Notes: generated by a model from the letters alone, not told the origin. A stretch of DNA of 64,000 nucleotides from Agrococcus sp. ProA11 (GCF_039880525.1 NZ_CP156989.1:2542001-2606000), one strand, 5' to 3'. Shown: positions 25,682-34,980, counted from the first letter of the stretch. Translations and numbers: made by a program.

Positions 25682-26548
25682 TCAGCGATAGGCCGCGACG
25701 ACGCGCTCGATCTCGCCGATCGCGGCGGCATCGGGCGCATCCAGCATCATGCGGCAGGTGCCGTCGGCGACGCCGAGCAGTCGCAGCGCCACCTTCATGC
25801 GGGCCATGTCGCCGCCGATGATCGAGACGACGTCGTCGACCTGCCGCTGCGCCTCGTCGATCGCCTGCGCATCCTCGGCCGCCGCGGCATCCGCGAGGGC
25901 GCGGAACGGCCGGGGCAGCACCGAGCTGACGCCCGAGACCACGCCCTGCGCGCCCGAGCCGGCGGCCGCGACCAGATCCCGGTCTGCGCCGGTGTACAGC
26001 ACGAAGTGCTCGGGAACGGCGTCCCGGTAGGCCTGGATCTGCTCGAGCGAGAGCTCGCTGACCTTCGCGCCGACGACGCCCGGCAGCGTCGCGAGCTCTG
26101 CCAGCAGCGCCGGGGAGACCGCGTTGCCGCTGCGCGCGGGGTAGATGTAGATCCACAGCGCGATGCCGTCGGCGGCCGCCGCCAGCTGCGAGAAGTACTC
26201 GACGATCCCCTGCTCGCTCGCCGGGAGGTAGTACGGCGTGATGGCGGCGACCTCGGTGGCGCCCGCGTCGCGGGCGATCGCGAGCCGGCGCAGGGCGCCG
26301 TAGGCACTCGGGTGCCCGACGTGCACGACGACGCGCATGGTGTCGCCGAGCGTGTCCATCGCGAGCCGGGTGAGGGTGGCGAACTCCGCCTCCTCGATCA
26401 CCGGGAACTCCCCGGTGGTGCCGAGCACGAATGCGCCCTCGTTGCCGGAGCGGCCGACGTGCTCGAGGATCGCGCGGCTGCCGGGCACGTCGAGCGACCC
26501 ATCCGGCAGGAACGAAGTGGGGACGGCGGTCAGGATGTCGTGGGGCAC
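25682..26548 (-). CDS. dihydrodipicolinate synthase family aldolase/dehydratase
   Basis: 288 residues, DapA/NAL fold. GTTGEFPVIEEAEF (keto-acid binding loop), ITPYYLPASEQGIVEYF, a Tyr in WIYIYPARSG and the Schiff-base lysine in VVGAKVSEL are visible. Family members cleave or dehydrate 2-keto sugar acids or condense pyruvate. It is the last gene of the tctCBA transcript, so it probably processes the acid that the transporter imports rather than making lysine. GTG start at 26548 lies 7 bases after the tctA stop; the upstream open frame reads into tctA. Confidence 0.72.
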   Translation of the reverse strand: MPHDILTAVPTSFLPDGSLDVPGSRAILEHVGRSGNEGAFVLGTTGEFPVIEEAEFATLTRLAMDTLGDTMRVVVHVGHPSAYGALRRLAIARDAGATEVAAITPYYLPASEQGIVEYFSQLAAAADGIALWIYIYPARSGNAVSPALLAELATLPGVVGAKVSELSLEQIQAYRDAVPEHFVLYTGADRDLVAAAGSGAQGVVSGVSSVLPRPFRALADAAAAEDAQAIDEAQRQVDDVVSIIGGDMARMKVALRLLGVADGTCRMMLDAPDAAAIGEIERVVAAYR

Positions 26549-26555
26549 GTCGTGC

Positions 26556-28166
26556 TCATCTCTTGTCGTGATCGGGGTCCGACGCGCGGTGCGCGCTGGA
26601 GGGAGCGGGGTCGGGGTCGTGGGTGGTGCCCGCGACGGCGTCGGCATGCGCCTCGTCCTCGAGCCGCTGGGCGAACGAGCGGCTGTCGCGACGGTGGCGC
26701 AGCGCGGCGCGGATCGGCGGCAGGGCGACGGAGAGCACCGCGAGCACCAGCAGCAGGATCGCGATCGGGCTCACCACCTCGAGGAACGGGCGCGTCGGGA
26801 GGATCGCGAGCGTGCGCGCGAGGTTCTCCTCGGCGAGCGGTCCCAGCAGCAAGCCGAGCACGACCGGTCCGGCGGGCATCTCGACGCGCTTGAAGAAGAG
26901 GCCGATGACGCCGAAGACCAGCATCGTGAGCACCGTCGAGAGGCTGTTCGTCGTCGCGTACGTGCCGACGACGCAGAAGATCAGGATGCCGCTCCAGAGG
27001 TAGGGGCGCGGCACATCGAGCAGCCGCACCATCCCCTTCATGCGGACGAGGCTGAAGGCGAGCGAGAGCAGCGTCGCGAGCAGCATGATGCCCGCGATCG
27101 AGACCACCAGGTCTGGCCGGTTGGTGAACAGGCTCGGCCCGGGCGCGATGCCCCAGATGATCATCGAACCGATCATCACCGCCATCACGGAGTCGCCCGG
27201 CACGCCGAGTGCCATGGTGGTGGTGAGCGATCCGCCCAGGGTCGCGCTGGAGGCGGTGTCGGCGGCGGCGACGCCCTCGATGGAGCCCTTGCCGAACTCC
27301 TCGGGGTGCTTCGAGGCGCGCCGTGCGCGCTCCCAGCCGATGAGGCCTGCGATGTCGCCGCCGGCGGCGGGGATGAGGCCGACGCCCAGGCCGACGCCGC
27401 CGCCGACCGCGACGGCGCGGCCCGTCTGCCGCAGCTCTGCGCGGCTGGGCCACCAGCGGCCCAGGCTCGAGATGGGGCGCACTGCCGTCTTCGAGTGGGT
27501 CAGCAGCTGGTCGAGCAGCTCGGCGATGCCGAACAGGCCGATGATCACGGCGATGAAGTTCAGGCCCTCCGCGAGCTCGAGCACCCCGAAGGTGAAGCGC
27601 TGGTCGGCCGTCGCGGCATACGCGCCGACGGTGCCGAGCATGAGCCCGATGAGGCCCGCCAAGATGCCCTTGACCATCGACTTCGACGAGATGCCGATCA
27701 TGATCGCGATGCCGAACACCACGAGCGCGAACAGCTCGGGGCTCTTGAACGACGAGCGCGCGAAGTTCGCGATCGGCACCGCGGCGGCGCAGAACAGGAT
27801 GATCGAGGCGAGGATGCCGACCGCCGAGACGATCGCCGAGATCGTCAGCGCGAGGCCGGCACGACCCTGCTTCGCCATCGGGTAGCCGTCGAGCGTCGTT
27901 GCGATCGACGCGGGGGTCCCCGGCGTGTTCACCAGGATGGAGGGCACCCGGTCGCCGAAGTTCGCGGCGACGTAGATCGACAGCAGCACGGCGAGGCCCT
28001 GCACGGGCTCCATCGTCATCGTGAAGCCGGCGGCGAGCGCGACCACCATGGTGGCGGTGAGGCCAGGGAACGCGCCGACGAGCATGCCGAGCGCCATCCC
28101 GATGACCAGCGCGATGATCACCTGGAGCTCGAGCAGGGCGCCGATGCCGTCGAAGAACGCGTTCAC
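26556..28166 (-). CDS. tctA: tripartite tricarboxylate transporter, large membrane subunit (TctA)
   Basis: 536 residues with about eleven hydrophobic segments. MLVGAFPGLTATMVVALAAG, VNTPGTPASIATTLDGYPMAKQ, AAGGDIAGLIGWERAR and TTMALGVPGDSVMAVMIG are the highly conserved TctA motifs. It forms the transport path for a carboxylate taken up with Na+ or H+. A 50-residue hydrophilic acidic tail follows the last membrane segment. GTG start at 28166 overlaps the tctB stop by GTGA. Confidence 0.92.
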   Translation of the reverse strand: MNAFFDGIGALLELQVIIALVIGMALGMLVGAFPGLTATMVVALAAGFTMTMEPVQGLAVLLSIYVAANFGDRVPSILVNTPGTPASIATTLDGYPMAKQGRAGLALTISAIVSAVGILASIILFCAAAVPIANFARSSFKSPELFALVVFGIAIMIGISSKSMVKGILAGLIGLMLGTVGAYAATADQRFTFGVLELAEGLNFIAVIIGLFGIAELLDQLLTHSKTAVRPISSLGRWWPSRAELRQTGRAVAVGGGVGLGVGLIPAAGGDIAGLIGWERARRASKHPEEFGKGSIEGVAAADTASSATLGGSLTTTMALGVPGDSVMAVMIGSMIIWGIAPGPSLFTNRPDLVVSIAGIMLLATLLSLAFSLVRMKGMVRLLDVPRPYLWSGILIFCVVGTYATTNSLSTVLTMLVFGVIGLFFKRVEMPAGPVVLGLLLGPLAEENLARTLAILPTRPFLEVVSPIAILLLVLAVLSVALPPIRAALRHRRDSRSFAQRLEDEAHADAVAGTTHDPDPAPSSAHRASDPDHDKR

Positions 28167-28693
28167 AGGGGGATCCTCAGGATCATCGCGAACAGCACCC
28201 AGTTGAGGGTCGCGAGCGCGATCGGGTAGATGATGAGGCCCTTCCAGCCGCGGTGGCCGTAGAGCAGCAGGAGCGCGGCCACGGTGAGCGCTGTCGCGAC
28301 CGGGAAGAGCGCGAGGCGGAGGCCGAGGAGCGCGATGTCGCCCACCGACCACAGGGCGAGGTAGCCGAGCGCGATGAGGACGGTGCCGCCGACGCGCAGC
28401 AGCGCGCCGGGCTGGGCGGCCTCGATCTCGTCGCGCGCACCGGCACCGCGCAGCATCGTGCGCAGCACGAGCAGCCCCGCGGCCGCGACCGCGGCCACGC
28501 CGAGGAAAGTCGGCCATGCGCGGGCATCCATCTGCCCCGGTGCCGCTTCGCGGCGGAGCTCGATCTGCCCGGCGAGCACCAGGTAGACGATCGTGACGAG
28601 CAGCAGCGCGAGCGCGGCCACGAGCTCGATCGCCGTGTCGCGCGTCCAGCGCCGCGCACCGGCGGGCGCGGATGCGGGTGCGATGTCGGTCAT
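28163..28693 (-). CDS. tctB: tripartite tricarboxylate transporter, small membrane subunit (TctB)
   Basis: 176 residues with four hydrophobic segments (about 24-42, 62-80, 98-120, 125-165) and the TctB-like DARAWPTFLGVAAVAAAGLL segment. It partners TctA in the membrane. Located between tctC and tctA, with coupling to tctA. Small subunits are poorly conserved, so context carries much of the assignment. Confidence 0.85.
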   Translation of the reverse strand: MTDIAPASAPAGARRWTRDTAIELVAALALLLVTIVYLVLAGQIELRREAAPGQMDARAWPTFLGVAAVAAAGLLVLRTMLRGAGARDEIEAAQPGALLRVGGTVLIALGYLALWSVGDIALLGLRLALFPVATALTVAALLLLYGHRGWKGLIIYPIALATLNWVLFAMILRIPL

Positions 28694-28714
28694 CGTTGAC
28701 TCCTGCGGGTGGGT

Positions 28715-28741
28715 GGCCGGCCGGGCAGCGCCCGGCCGGCC
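28715..28741 (-). promoter_or_regulatory. intra-operon hairpin between tctC and tctB
   Basis: GGCCGGCCGGGC-AGC-GCCCGGCCGGCC, a perfect 12-bp stem. It sits just after the tctC stop and 21 bases before tctB. It probably attenuates read-through or protects the tctC message, giving more binding protein than membrane subunits. Confidence 0.65.
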
Positions 28742-28750
28742 GTGGACACG

Positions 28751-29737
28751 TCAGCCCAGCAGCTGCTGGAAGACGTCGAACTGCTCGCCGACGAAGCCCG
28801 TGAACTCCTCGGAGTCGCGGTAGACGACGAGGTTGCCGGAGTTGTCCTGGAACTCCTGGTAGCTCTCGCTCTCGACCGCCTGGGCGATCGCATCCTCGAG
28901 CGTCGCGTGCACGTCCTCGGGCAGACCGGCCGGCGCGTAGATGCCGCCCCAGCCGCCGAACTCGACGGACTCGCCGAGCGCCTCCTCGACCGTGGGCGTC
29001 TCGGGCGCTTTCGGGTGCCGCTCGTCGTGGAAGACGGCGAGCACGCGCACGGCGCCCTCCTGGGCGAGCGCCTCGCCGAGGCCCGACACTGCCGCGTCGG
29101 CCTCGCCGGAGGCGGCCGCCGAGACGGCCGTGGCCCCGCCGTCATACGGGATCGGCGTCAGCTGCGCGCCGGTCGCGTCGGAGAGGCCGAGCGTCGCCGC
29201 CTCCCAGATCGAGCCGGCACCGGAGTTCGCGACCGTGAGCGGCGATGCCTCCGACTGTGCGACGAGATCCTCGAGCGTCTGGATGTCGCTGTCCGCAGCC
29301 ACCGAGATGACGCCCGGCGCGAGCATGATCTGGCCGAGGAAGTCGTAGTTCTCGGGCAGCACGTCGGCGCCCTGCGTCGTGTTGAGCATCGCGATCTCCA
29401 CCGGGCCGAAGCCGATGACGGAGCCGTCGGCGGGCTGCGAGGCGACGTACTCCATCGCGAGGGCACCGGAGGCGCCCGGCATGTTCTCGGCGATCACCGA
29501 GACGCCCAGGATCTGCTCGAGCTCTGCGGCGAGCGCGCGGGAGGAGAGGTCGGAGCCGCCGCCCGGGTTGGCCTGGATGATCAGGCGGATGTCGCTCTCG
29601 GGGAACGTCGAGCCGTCGGCGGCATCGGTCGCCTCGGGGTCTGCCGGCGTGGTGGACGCGCAGCCGGCCAGCGCCGCGGCACCGATGCCGATCGCTGCGA
29701 GCGCCGCGAATGCGCGGCGGGGGGTCGGTCGGGGCAT
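28751..29737 (-). CDS. tctC: tripartite tricarboxylate transporter solute-binding lipoprotein (TctC)
   Basis: 328 residues. A signal sequence with AALAAIGIGAAALAGC ends in a lipobox cysteine; the mature part has IRLIIQANPGGGSDLSSR, the conserved Bug/TctC ligand loop, and GGWGGIYAPAGLPEDV. It captures the carboxylate outside the cell for TctAB. Two adjacent ATGs exist (29740, 29737); the second has the better spacing to GAGGAGGAG. First gene of the operon, with a 22-bp palindrome 56 bases upstream. Confidence 0.9.
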   Translation of the reverse strand: MPRPTPRRAFAALAAIGIGAAALAGCASTTPADPEATDAADGSTFPESDIRLIIQANPGGGSDLSSRALAAELEQILGVSVIAENMPGASGALAMEYVASQPADGSVIGFGPVEIAMLNTTQGADVLPENYDFLGQIMLAPGVISVAADSDIQTLEDLVAQSEASPLTVANSGAGSIWEAATLGLSDATGAQLTPIPYDGGATAVSAAASGEADAAVSGLGEALAQEGAVRVLAVFHDERHPKAPETPTVEEALGESVEFGGWGGIYAPAGLPEDVHATLEDAIAQAVESESYQEFQDNSGNLVVYRDSEEFTGFVGEQFDVFQQLLG

Positions 29738-29792
29738 CATGCTCCTCCTCGTCATTGAGCGGTTCGGCGACTGCCGTGTCCACACCTTACGA

Positions 29793-29814
29793 CGTTGACT
29801 GTTAACAGTCAACG
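29793..29814. promoter_or_regulatory. 22-bp perfect palindrome, operator of the tct operon
   Basis: CGTTGACTGTT followed by its exact inverse AACAGTCAACG. It lies upstream of tctC and just after the 3' end of the FCD-GntR gene at 29880. A symmetric site like this fits a GntR dimer. Confidence 0.7.
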
Positions 29815-29879
29815 CTCGGTCGGCGCGGCGCGCCGAGGGCGCTGCTGCCGGCGCGCGGCGCGCGGCAGAAGGGACCGAT

Positions 29880-30542
29880 TCAGCGCGACTCGATGGCGGT
29901 GCGCATGCGCGCGTGCGATCCCTCGAGGTGCCGCGCGAGCGCTCGCTTCGCGGCCGCCACATCCCCCGAGCGCATGGTGTCGAGCAGGCGTCGGTGATCC
30001 TCCGCGGCCTCCGTCAGATCGCTGTCCTGATGGATGGTGACGTCCAGGAGCGCTTCGAACGTCGGCCGATACTGCTGCCAGGCGCCGAGCAGTCTGGGAT
30101 GCTCGGCCAAGTCGTAGATGCGGGAGTGGAACTCGAGATCGGCGGCGAGGAACCCCTCCGCATCGCTGCGACGAGCGCACTCGAGCATCGCCTCAGCAGC
30201 GCGCTCCGAGCCTTTCCACGGCTCCTCATCGACGACCCGCATGGCGCGCTCGAGCGCAAGCCCCTCGAGGGCACCGCGCAGGCTGTACAGCTGCTCCACG
30301 TCGTCGAGCGTGAGGCCGATGACGAACACTCCGGCGGGCTTCCGCACCTCGACCAGCCGCTCGAAGCTCAGCTGCGTGAATGCGTCGCGCACCGGGCCCC
30401 TGCTCACCGCGAACTCCTCCGCGACCGCCTCCTCGACCAGCCGCGCCCCCGGCAGCAGCTCGCCGCGCACGATGCGCTGCCTGAGCACATCAGCGACCTG
30501 GCGCCCGAGACTGCGCGGGCGGTGCAGCTGCACTTCCGACAT
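29880..30542 (-). CDS. FCD-type GntR transcriptional regulator
   Basis: 220 residues. Winged helix at about 10-75 (QVADVLRQRIVRGELLPGAR, FAVSRGPVRDAFTQL, VEVRKPAGVFV); FCD domain at about 80-215 with LEFHSRIYDLAEHP and late ARHLEGSHARM histidines. It lies directly upstream of the tct operon on the same strand and probably represses it until its acid ligand is bound. Two adjacent ATGs (30545, 30542); the second is better spaced from GGGAGG. Confidence 0.88.
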   Translation of the reverse strand: MSEVQLHRPRSLGRQVADVLRQRIVRGELLPGARLVEEAVAEEFAVSRGPVRDAFTQLSFERLVEVRKPAGVFVIGLTLDDVEQLYSLRGALEGLALERAMRVVDEEPWKGSERAAEAMLECARRSDAEGFLAADLEFHSRIYDLAEHPRLLGAWQQYRPTFEALLDVTIHQDSDLTEAAEDHRRLLDTMRSGDVAAAKRALARHLEGSHARMRTAIESR

Positions 30543-30555
30543 CATGACCTCCCGC

Positions 30556-30570
30556 TGTCAACCGTAGACA
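30556..30570. promoter_or_regulatory. possible autoregulatory site of FCD-GntR
   Basis: TGTCAACCGTAGACA has TGTC/GACA ends and shares GTTGAC (minus strand) with the 29793 palindrome. It lies 11 bases before the regulator's first ATG. Only a weak match to the larger palindrome. Confidence 0.3.
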
Positions 30571-30623
30571 TTGTGGGTCGAAGTCGGCCCGAGCGCCAAC
30601 CCGGCGCGGCGGTGGCGCCCCGG

Positions 30624-32297
30624 TCAGGGCAGCGGGACGCTCGGATCCGCCTCTGCGGCGCGCGGGCGCTCCCACGGCGCTGCGATCGGGAAGTAGGCCT
30701 CGAGGAACTCGGTGACCGCGTGCGTGCGCTGCTCGGTGGAGAGCTCGGGATTGCTGCCGTCGTTGAGGCAGAACATGTCCTGGTCGCGCTTGCGCAACAG
30801 CCGATCCATCGCGGGCAGGGCGGCGCGCAGCGTCGTCTCGATGTACTGCACCCTGGCGTCGGTCTGCTGCACGGCACGGCCGGTCATGAGCGCGTAGTAG
30901 TGATAGAGCGAGTTGGTGACCGAGATGTCGGTGGCCGACCGGAAGCGCGACGCGGCGGTGCGCCGGAAGTCCTCAGGGAACGTCGCCTCGAGCTCCGCCA
31001 GCACGCTGCGCCGCAGCGGGGCCGCGCAGTGCTCCAGGTGGCGCGTGGTGACCGCGCCGAAGCGCTCGCGCAGCAGCCGCCGGTTGTAGCGGGCCGCGTT
31101 GTCGTGGCCGGAGCGCGCCGGATCGGTCTCGCCCAGCCCGATGCGGGTGGTGGCCTCGACGAACTTCGTGATGCCGCCGGGCGAGAAGAACATGTCGGGC
31201 CCCAGCGGCCTGCCGAAGAACATGTCGTCGTTGGAGTAGAGGAAGTGCTCGCTGAGCCCCTCGATGTGATGCAGCTGCGCCTCGACGGCATGCGAGTTGT
31301 GGGTCGGGAGCGTCGAGGTGTCGGCGAACATCGCCTCGGCCGGCACCAGGGTCACCCGCGGATGCTCGGCGAGCCAGCTCGGCGCCGGCGAATCCGTCGC
31401 GATGAAGATGCGCCGCACCCAGGGCGCGTACATGTGCACTGATCGCAGCGCGTACTTCAGCTCGTCGAGCTGGCGGTAGCGCGCCTCGGAGTCGTCGCCC
31501 TCGCCGACGACGTACGCCTGCATCTGCCTGGCACGCTCGCGCTGGTACTCGCTGCTGGAGCCGTCCACCCACGAGAACACCATGTCGATCTCGAAGGTGA
31601 TGTCGCTCGCCAGCGGCTCCCACATGTGCTGGATGGTCTGCCACTCCCTGCCGAAGCGCACGACCGTCTCGCCCACCGCCTCGCTGCGCGGCATGGCCGC
31701 CCGCATCAGCGCGTTCGGCAGCGGAGCCACGAGCGTCTCCTCGCCGAAGCGCCACAGCTCCAGCTGCACCGCAGTGTCCGGCCCGTAGCGCAGCCGGCCC
31801 GCCGGCTCGACCCTCGGCCGGTAGACGCGCATCGCCGATGCCTTCTTGTGCCCAGCGAGCGCTCCGTCGGTGAGCAGCGCAGGGCCACGGCCCGCGACCC
31901 GCTCCGGCGCGATCGCCTCGGCGTAGAAGGGCTCGTCGGCGAAGGCCGCAGCCAGGGCCGCCGCGAGCTCCTTGCGGCGCGCGCGGTCGACCGCGATGAT
32001 CGGGCGGCCGTCGTCGTGGCGCACGAGCAGGCACGGGATGCCCGCCGCATCGATCGCGGCGCCCAGCGCCAGCAGATCCTCGACCATCGACTCGCGCGGG
32101 CTCATGTGCCCGTTGCGCAGGGCGTAGCGACCCTTCCGCACCACGATGTCGGGCCGGTCGAAGCGATCGAAGCGACCGCCCGTCGGCACGAGCACCGGCT
32201 CCTCGACGTTCGCGACGCGGATGCCGGGCGGCTCTGCGCGCACTGCGGCGAATGCGCTGCGCTCGCCGTCGATGCCCTGCTCTCGAAGATCGCTCAC
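30624..32297 (-). CDS. Stealth-family sugar-phosphate transferase
   Basis: 557 residues. The four Stealth conserved regions are visible: CR1 [12 protein letters not shown] (236-247), CR2 [20 protein letters not shown] and RRIFIATD (273-302), CR3 [15 protein letters not shown] (351-365), and a CR4-like DMFCLNDG near the C-terminus. The family transfers hexose-1-phosphate to build phosphodiester-linked capsule or wall glycans. About 230 N-terminal residues precede CR1 and are variable. It starts at GTG (32297), is monocistronic, and has no other glycan genes nearby in the window. The acceptor is unknown. Confidence 0.85.
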   Translation of the reverse strand: MSDLREQGIDGERSAFAAVRAEPPGIRVANVEEPVLVPTGGRFDRFDRPDIVVRKGRYALRNGHMSPRESMVEDLLALGAAIDAAGIPCLLVRHDDGRPIIAVDRARRKELAAALAAAFADEPFYAEAIAPERVAGRGPALLTDGALAGHKKASAMRVYRPRVEPAGRLRYGPDTAVQLELWRFGEETLVAPLPNALMRAAMPRSEAVGETVVRFGREWQTIQHMWEPLASDITFEIDMVFSWVDGSSSEYQRERARQMQAYVVGEGDDSEARYRQLDELKYALRSVHMYAPWVRRIFIATDSPAPSWLAEHPRVTLVPAEAMFADTSTLPTHNSHAVEAQLHHIEGLSEHFLYSNDDMFFGRPLGPDMFFSPGGITKFVEATTRIGLGETDPARSGHDNAARYNRRLLRERFGAVTTRHLEHCAAPLRRSVLAELEATFPEDFRRTAASRFRSATDISVTNSLYHYYALMTGRAVQQTDARVQYIETTLRAALPAMDRLLRKRDQDMFCLNDGSNPELSTEQRTHAVTEFLEAYFPIAAPWERPRAAEADPSVPLP

Positions 32298-32489
32298 GTC
32301 TTGCTCGGCTCCTGCCTGTGGGGTGCTGGTGTCGACTCATGCTATCCGCGCCGACCTGGGGCAGTCGGCGTCATCGCACGGGCTGCGGGTTGGGCCTGCG
32401 TACACGCCGCGTTCACGCCGCGGCCATCCGGCCGTGCTGGACTACCGTGCGAGCACGTGCCCGACATCGTGCACGGACCGAGCGATCGG

Positions 32490-33413
32490 ATGGGATCAAT
32501 CGTGAGCACCCGCGCGGCCGAGCATCCCCGGCCCGACCACTTCCTGCTCCACATCTCCGACACCCACCTGCTCGCTGGCGGCGGTCGCCTCTACGACCGC
32601 GTGCCGAGCGAGGAGCATCTGCGGCGGCTGTTCGCCGAGTTCGAGGGGTCCGGCGCGCGGCCGGACGCGATCGTCTTCACCGGCGATCTCGCCGACCGCG
32701 GGGAGCCCGACGCCTACCGGCGCCTGCGGGCGATCGTGGATCCGATCGCCGCCGAGCTGGGGGCGCGCGTCGTGTGGGTGATGGGCAACCACGACGAGCG
32801 CCGCGCCTTCCGCACCGGCCTGCTCGACGAGCCGGCATCCGATGCCCCCGTCGACGCGGTGACGGATGTCAACGGGCTCCGCATCATCACGCTCGACTCG
32901 ACCGTGCGCGGCCACCACCACGGTCGCGTCAGCGCCGAGCAGTGCGACTGGCTGCGCGCGGTGCTCGCGACCCCGGCGCCGCACGGCACGATCCTGGCCA
33001 TGCACCACCCGCCCGTGCCCAGCGTGCTCGACCTCGCCGTCAGCGTCGAGCTGCGCGATCAGGCCGACCTCGCCGACGCGCTCTTAGGCAGCGACGTGCG
33101 CGCCATCCTGGCCGGCCACCTGCACTACTCCTCCACCGCGACCTTCGCGGGCATCCCCGTCTCGGTCGCCTCCGCCACCTGCTACACGCAGGACCTCAAT
33201 GTGCCGGTGGGCGGCACGCGCGGTCGCGACGGCGCTCGCGCGTTCAACCTCGTGCACGTCTACCCCAGCACGGTGCTGCACTCGGTCGTGCCGCTCGGGC
33301 AGTTCGCGGCGCTCGACTGGATCGACGCCGAGGAGTCCGCGCGTCGACTCGCGGACGCCCGGGTCGAGCTGCCGCCCCGCGCGCGCATCCCGGCGCAGCT
33401 GGTCGACGCGTAG
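32490..33413 (+). CDS. calcineurin-like metallophosphoesterase (CpdA/Icc-like)
   Basis: 307 residues. Metal motifs in order: HISDTHL (DxH), [11 protein letters not shown] (GDxxD region), VMGNHDE (GNHD), AMHHPPVPS and LAGHLHYS (GHxH). This pattern matches class III cyclic nucleotide phosphodiesterase-like enzymes, which hydrolyse cAMP or other phosphodiesters. Start may be ATG at 32490 or GTG at 32502; neither Shine-Dalgarno is decisive. Convergent with the next gene across 9 bases. Confidence 0.85.
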   Translation: MGSIVSTRAAEHPRPDHFLLHISDTHLLAGGGRLYDRVPSEEHLRRLFAEFEGSGARPDAIVFTGDLADRGEPDAYRRLRAIVDPIAAELGARVVWVMGNHDERRAFRTGLLDEPASDAPVDAVTDVNGLRIITLDSTVRGHHHGRVSAEQCDWLRAVLATPAPHGTILAMHHPPVPSVLDLAVSVELRDQADLADALLGSDVRAILAGHLHYSSTATFAGIPVSVASATCYTQDLNVPVGGTRGRDGARAFNLVHVYPSTVLHSVVPLGQFAALDWIDAEESARRLADARVELPPRARIPAQLVDA

Positions 33414-33422
33414 CCGGGGGCG

Positions 33423-34262
33423 TCAGCCCAGACGGGCCTCGATGGTCACGCGATCGGTGACCTCGACCTGCACGTCGGTGACGCGCACGCCCGCCGGCAG
33501 CTCCGAGGCGAGGTCGAAGCGACGGCCCTCGAACTGCGCGATCCTGCCGCGCAGGGAGCCCAGCATCGCCGCGACGAGCGCGTTGCCGCTCTCCACCCGG
33601 ATGTCGGAGAGCGTCACGCCCATGGCGTCGTCGATCACAGCGGTGGCGGCGCCCGTGACGTGCGCGCCCAGCAGCCCCTTGCGCACCTTCGCCTCGAATG
33701 TGAGGCGCAGCCGGTCCGGGCTCTCCTGCTCGACGTCGAGGTCGAGGCGCGAGACGCTGACGCCGCGATCGCGCAGCATCGCATCGGCCAGTCCGAGCAC
33801 GGCCTTGCCCAGCTCGTCCTTGGGCACCGCGACGCGCGCTCGGCCGCGCAGCGGTTGGTCGGCGTCGGTCCGCGCGACCTCGACCGCCAGCTCCCCGTTG
33901 TCGGTCTCGACCCAGCGGAACGGCACGTCGGCGAGCTGGGCATCGAGGCGCACCTCGGCGCCGGAGATCACCATCGGGTCGCCGGTGACGCGCAGCTCGC
34001 GCATGACGGCATCCTCCGCCGACACGGGCGCGCCCTGCGGTTCGAGCCGGACGCGATCGCGGTCGTGCTCGCCCGCGAGCCGGAAGCCGGTCAGGTCCAG
34101 GTGCAGGTGCGCGACATCCGCGCCGTCGAGCTCGGCGTCGATCACCGACGTGCAAGCGACGCCGGCGGGCTCCGCCGCCACCACGAGGGTGCGGATGCGC
34201 TTCTCCAGCTGCGTGCCGGAGGTCGGTCTGGGGGCGTGCCCGAGCAGGATGCGTGCAACCAC
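33423..34262 (-). CDS. LmeA/DUF2993-like lipid-binding protein (tentative)
   Basis: 279 residues, mostly alternating beta-strand pattern: LHLDLTGFRLAGEHDRDRVR, VEVARTDADQPLRGRARVAV, GVSVSRLDLDVEQ, GAATAVIDDAMGVTLSD and DVQVEVTDRVTIEARLG. The strand-rich layout and repeated V-x-L-x-D patterns resemble actinobacterial DUF2993/LmeA proteins that bind phospholipid. Unlike most of that family it has no signal peptide or membrane anchor in the chosen frame. GTG start at 34262 is uncertain. The function is not assigned. Confidence 0.5.
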   Translation of the reverse strand: MVARILLGHAPRPTSGTQLEKRIRTLVVAAEPAGVACTSVIDAELDGADVAHLHLDLTGFRLAGEHDRDRVRLEPQGAPVSAEDAVMRELRVTGDPMVISGAEVRLDAQLADVPFRWVETDNGELAVEVARTDADQPLRGRARVAVPKDELGKAVLGLADAMLRDRGVSVSRLDLDVEQESPDRLRLTFEAKVRKGLLGAHVTGAATAVIDDAMGVTLSDIRVESGNALVAAMLGSLRGRIAQFEGRRFDLASELPAGVRVTDVQVEVTDRVTIEARLG

Positions 34263-34364
34263 GCCGTCACCATACGCCGGATTCGCACGAAGTCCAGTCC
34301 GCGCGCGGCGTCCGCGCCGTCGCGCCCCTGGCGCGAGCGATGCGGCGCGCGTAGCCTCGCCGCC

Positions 34365-34877
34365 ATGAGCCTCGTCGTGCACTTCGAGATCCATGCCAGT
34401 GAGCCGCAGCGGCTGATCGACTTCTACAGCGGACTGCTGGGCTGGAGGTTCACACGCTTCGGCGAGCTGGAGTACTGGTCGATCGACACCGGCAGCGGGG
34501 CGGTGCAGCAGGGCGCTGACGGCGAGCCGCAGCCCGGCATGGGCATCAACGGCGGTCTGACGCGGCGCCGCGGACCGGCACCGGCGGCGGGCGCGCCGGT
34601 CGTCGGCGCCAATCTGGTCGTCGGGGTCGACGACGTCGACGCGAGCTTCACCCGGGGGCTCGCGCTCGGCGGCGTCGAGGCGCTGGCGCCCCACGACATG
34701 CCGGGCGTCGGCCGCCTCGCCTACCTGCTCGATCCGGACGGCAACGTGTTCGGCATGGTCTCGCCGCAGCGCACCGACGGCACGACCGAGATCGACGCGG
34801 CGGATGTCGACCTGGAGCGACCCATGCACGGCGAGTCGCAGCCGCTCGACCCCATGCGCGTCACGCCAGAGCCCTGA
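34365..34877 (+). CDS. VOC (glyoxalase/bleomycin-resistance fold) protein
   Basis: 170 residues. VVHFEIHASEPQRLIDFYSG with metal-type histidine near the start, LGWRFTRFGELEYWSID, VVGVDDVDASF and YLLDPDGNVFGMV define the VOC two-module fold. Such proteins are metal-dependent or metal-free small-molecule enzymes; the substrate is unknown. The last 35 residues are an acidic tail. Followed by a 26-bp palindrome that probably ends its transcript. Confidence 0.75.
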   Translation: MSLVVHFEIHASEPQRLIDFYSGLLGWRFTRFGELEYWSIDTGSGAVQQGADGEPQPGMGINGGLTRRRGPAPAAGAPVVGANLVVGVDDVDASFTRGLALGGVEALAPHDMPGVGRLAYLLDPDGNVFGMVSPQRTDGTTEIDAADVDLERPMHGESQPLDPMRVTPEP

Positions 34878-34904
34878 GGCGATCCCGCCGACCCCTGGCG
34901 CCAC

Positions 34905-34930
34905 CGGCGACCCGGTGCACCGGGTCGCCG
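34905..34930. terminator. 26-bp perfect palindrome between convergent genes
   Basis: CGGCGACCCGGTG meets its exact inverse CACCGGGTCGCCG. Located 28 bases after the VOC stop; likely bidirectional terminator for the VOC and rocD transcripts. Confidence 0.7.
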
Positions 34931-34946
34931 AGGGCGGGCGGGGTCC

Positions 34947-34974
34947 GCGCAGGGCGGACGCCGGCGCCCTGCGC
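34947..34974. terminator. second hairpin in the same gap
   Basis: GCGCAGGGC pairs with GCCCTGCGC (9 bp) around ten bases. With 34905-34930 and the repeat at 34981 it makes the whole gap 34878-35037 highly structured; no gene is present. Confidence 0.5.
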
Positions 34975-34980
34975 GACGGC

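Noticed and set aside
26337-28229. A 630-codon plus-strand frame opposite tctA
   Set aside because: Composition is typical of antisense shadows (Arg, His, Asp, Glu) and tctA on the other strand is fully supported by motifs.
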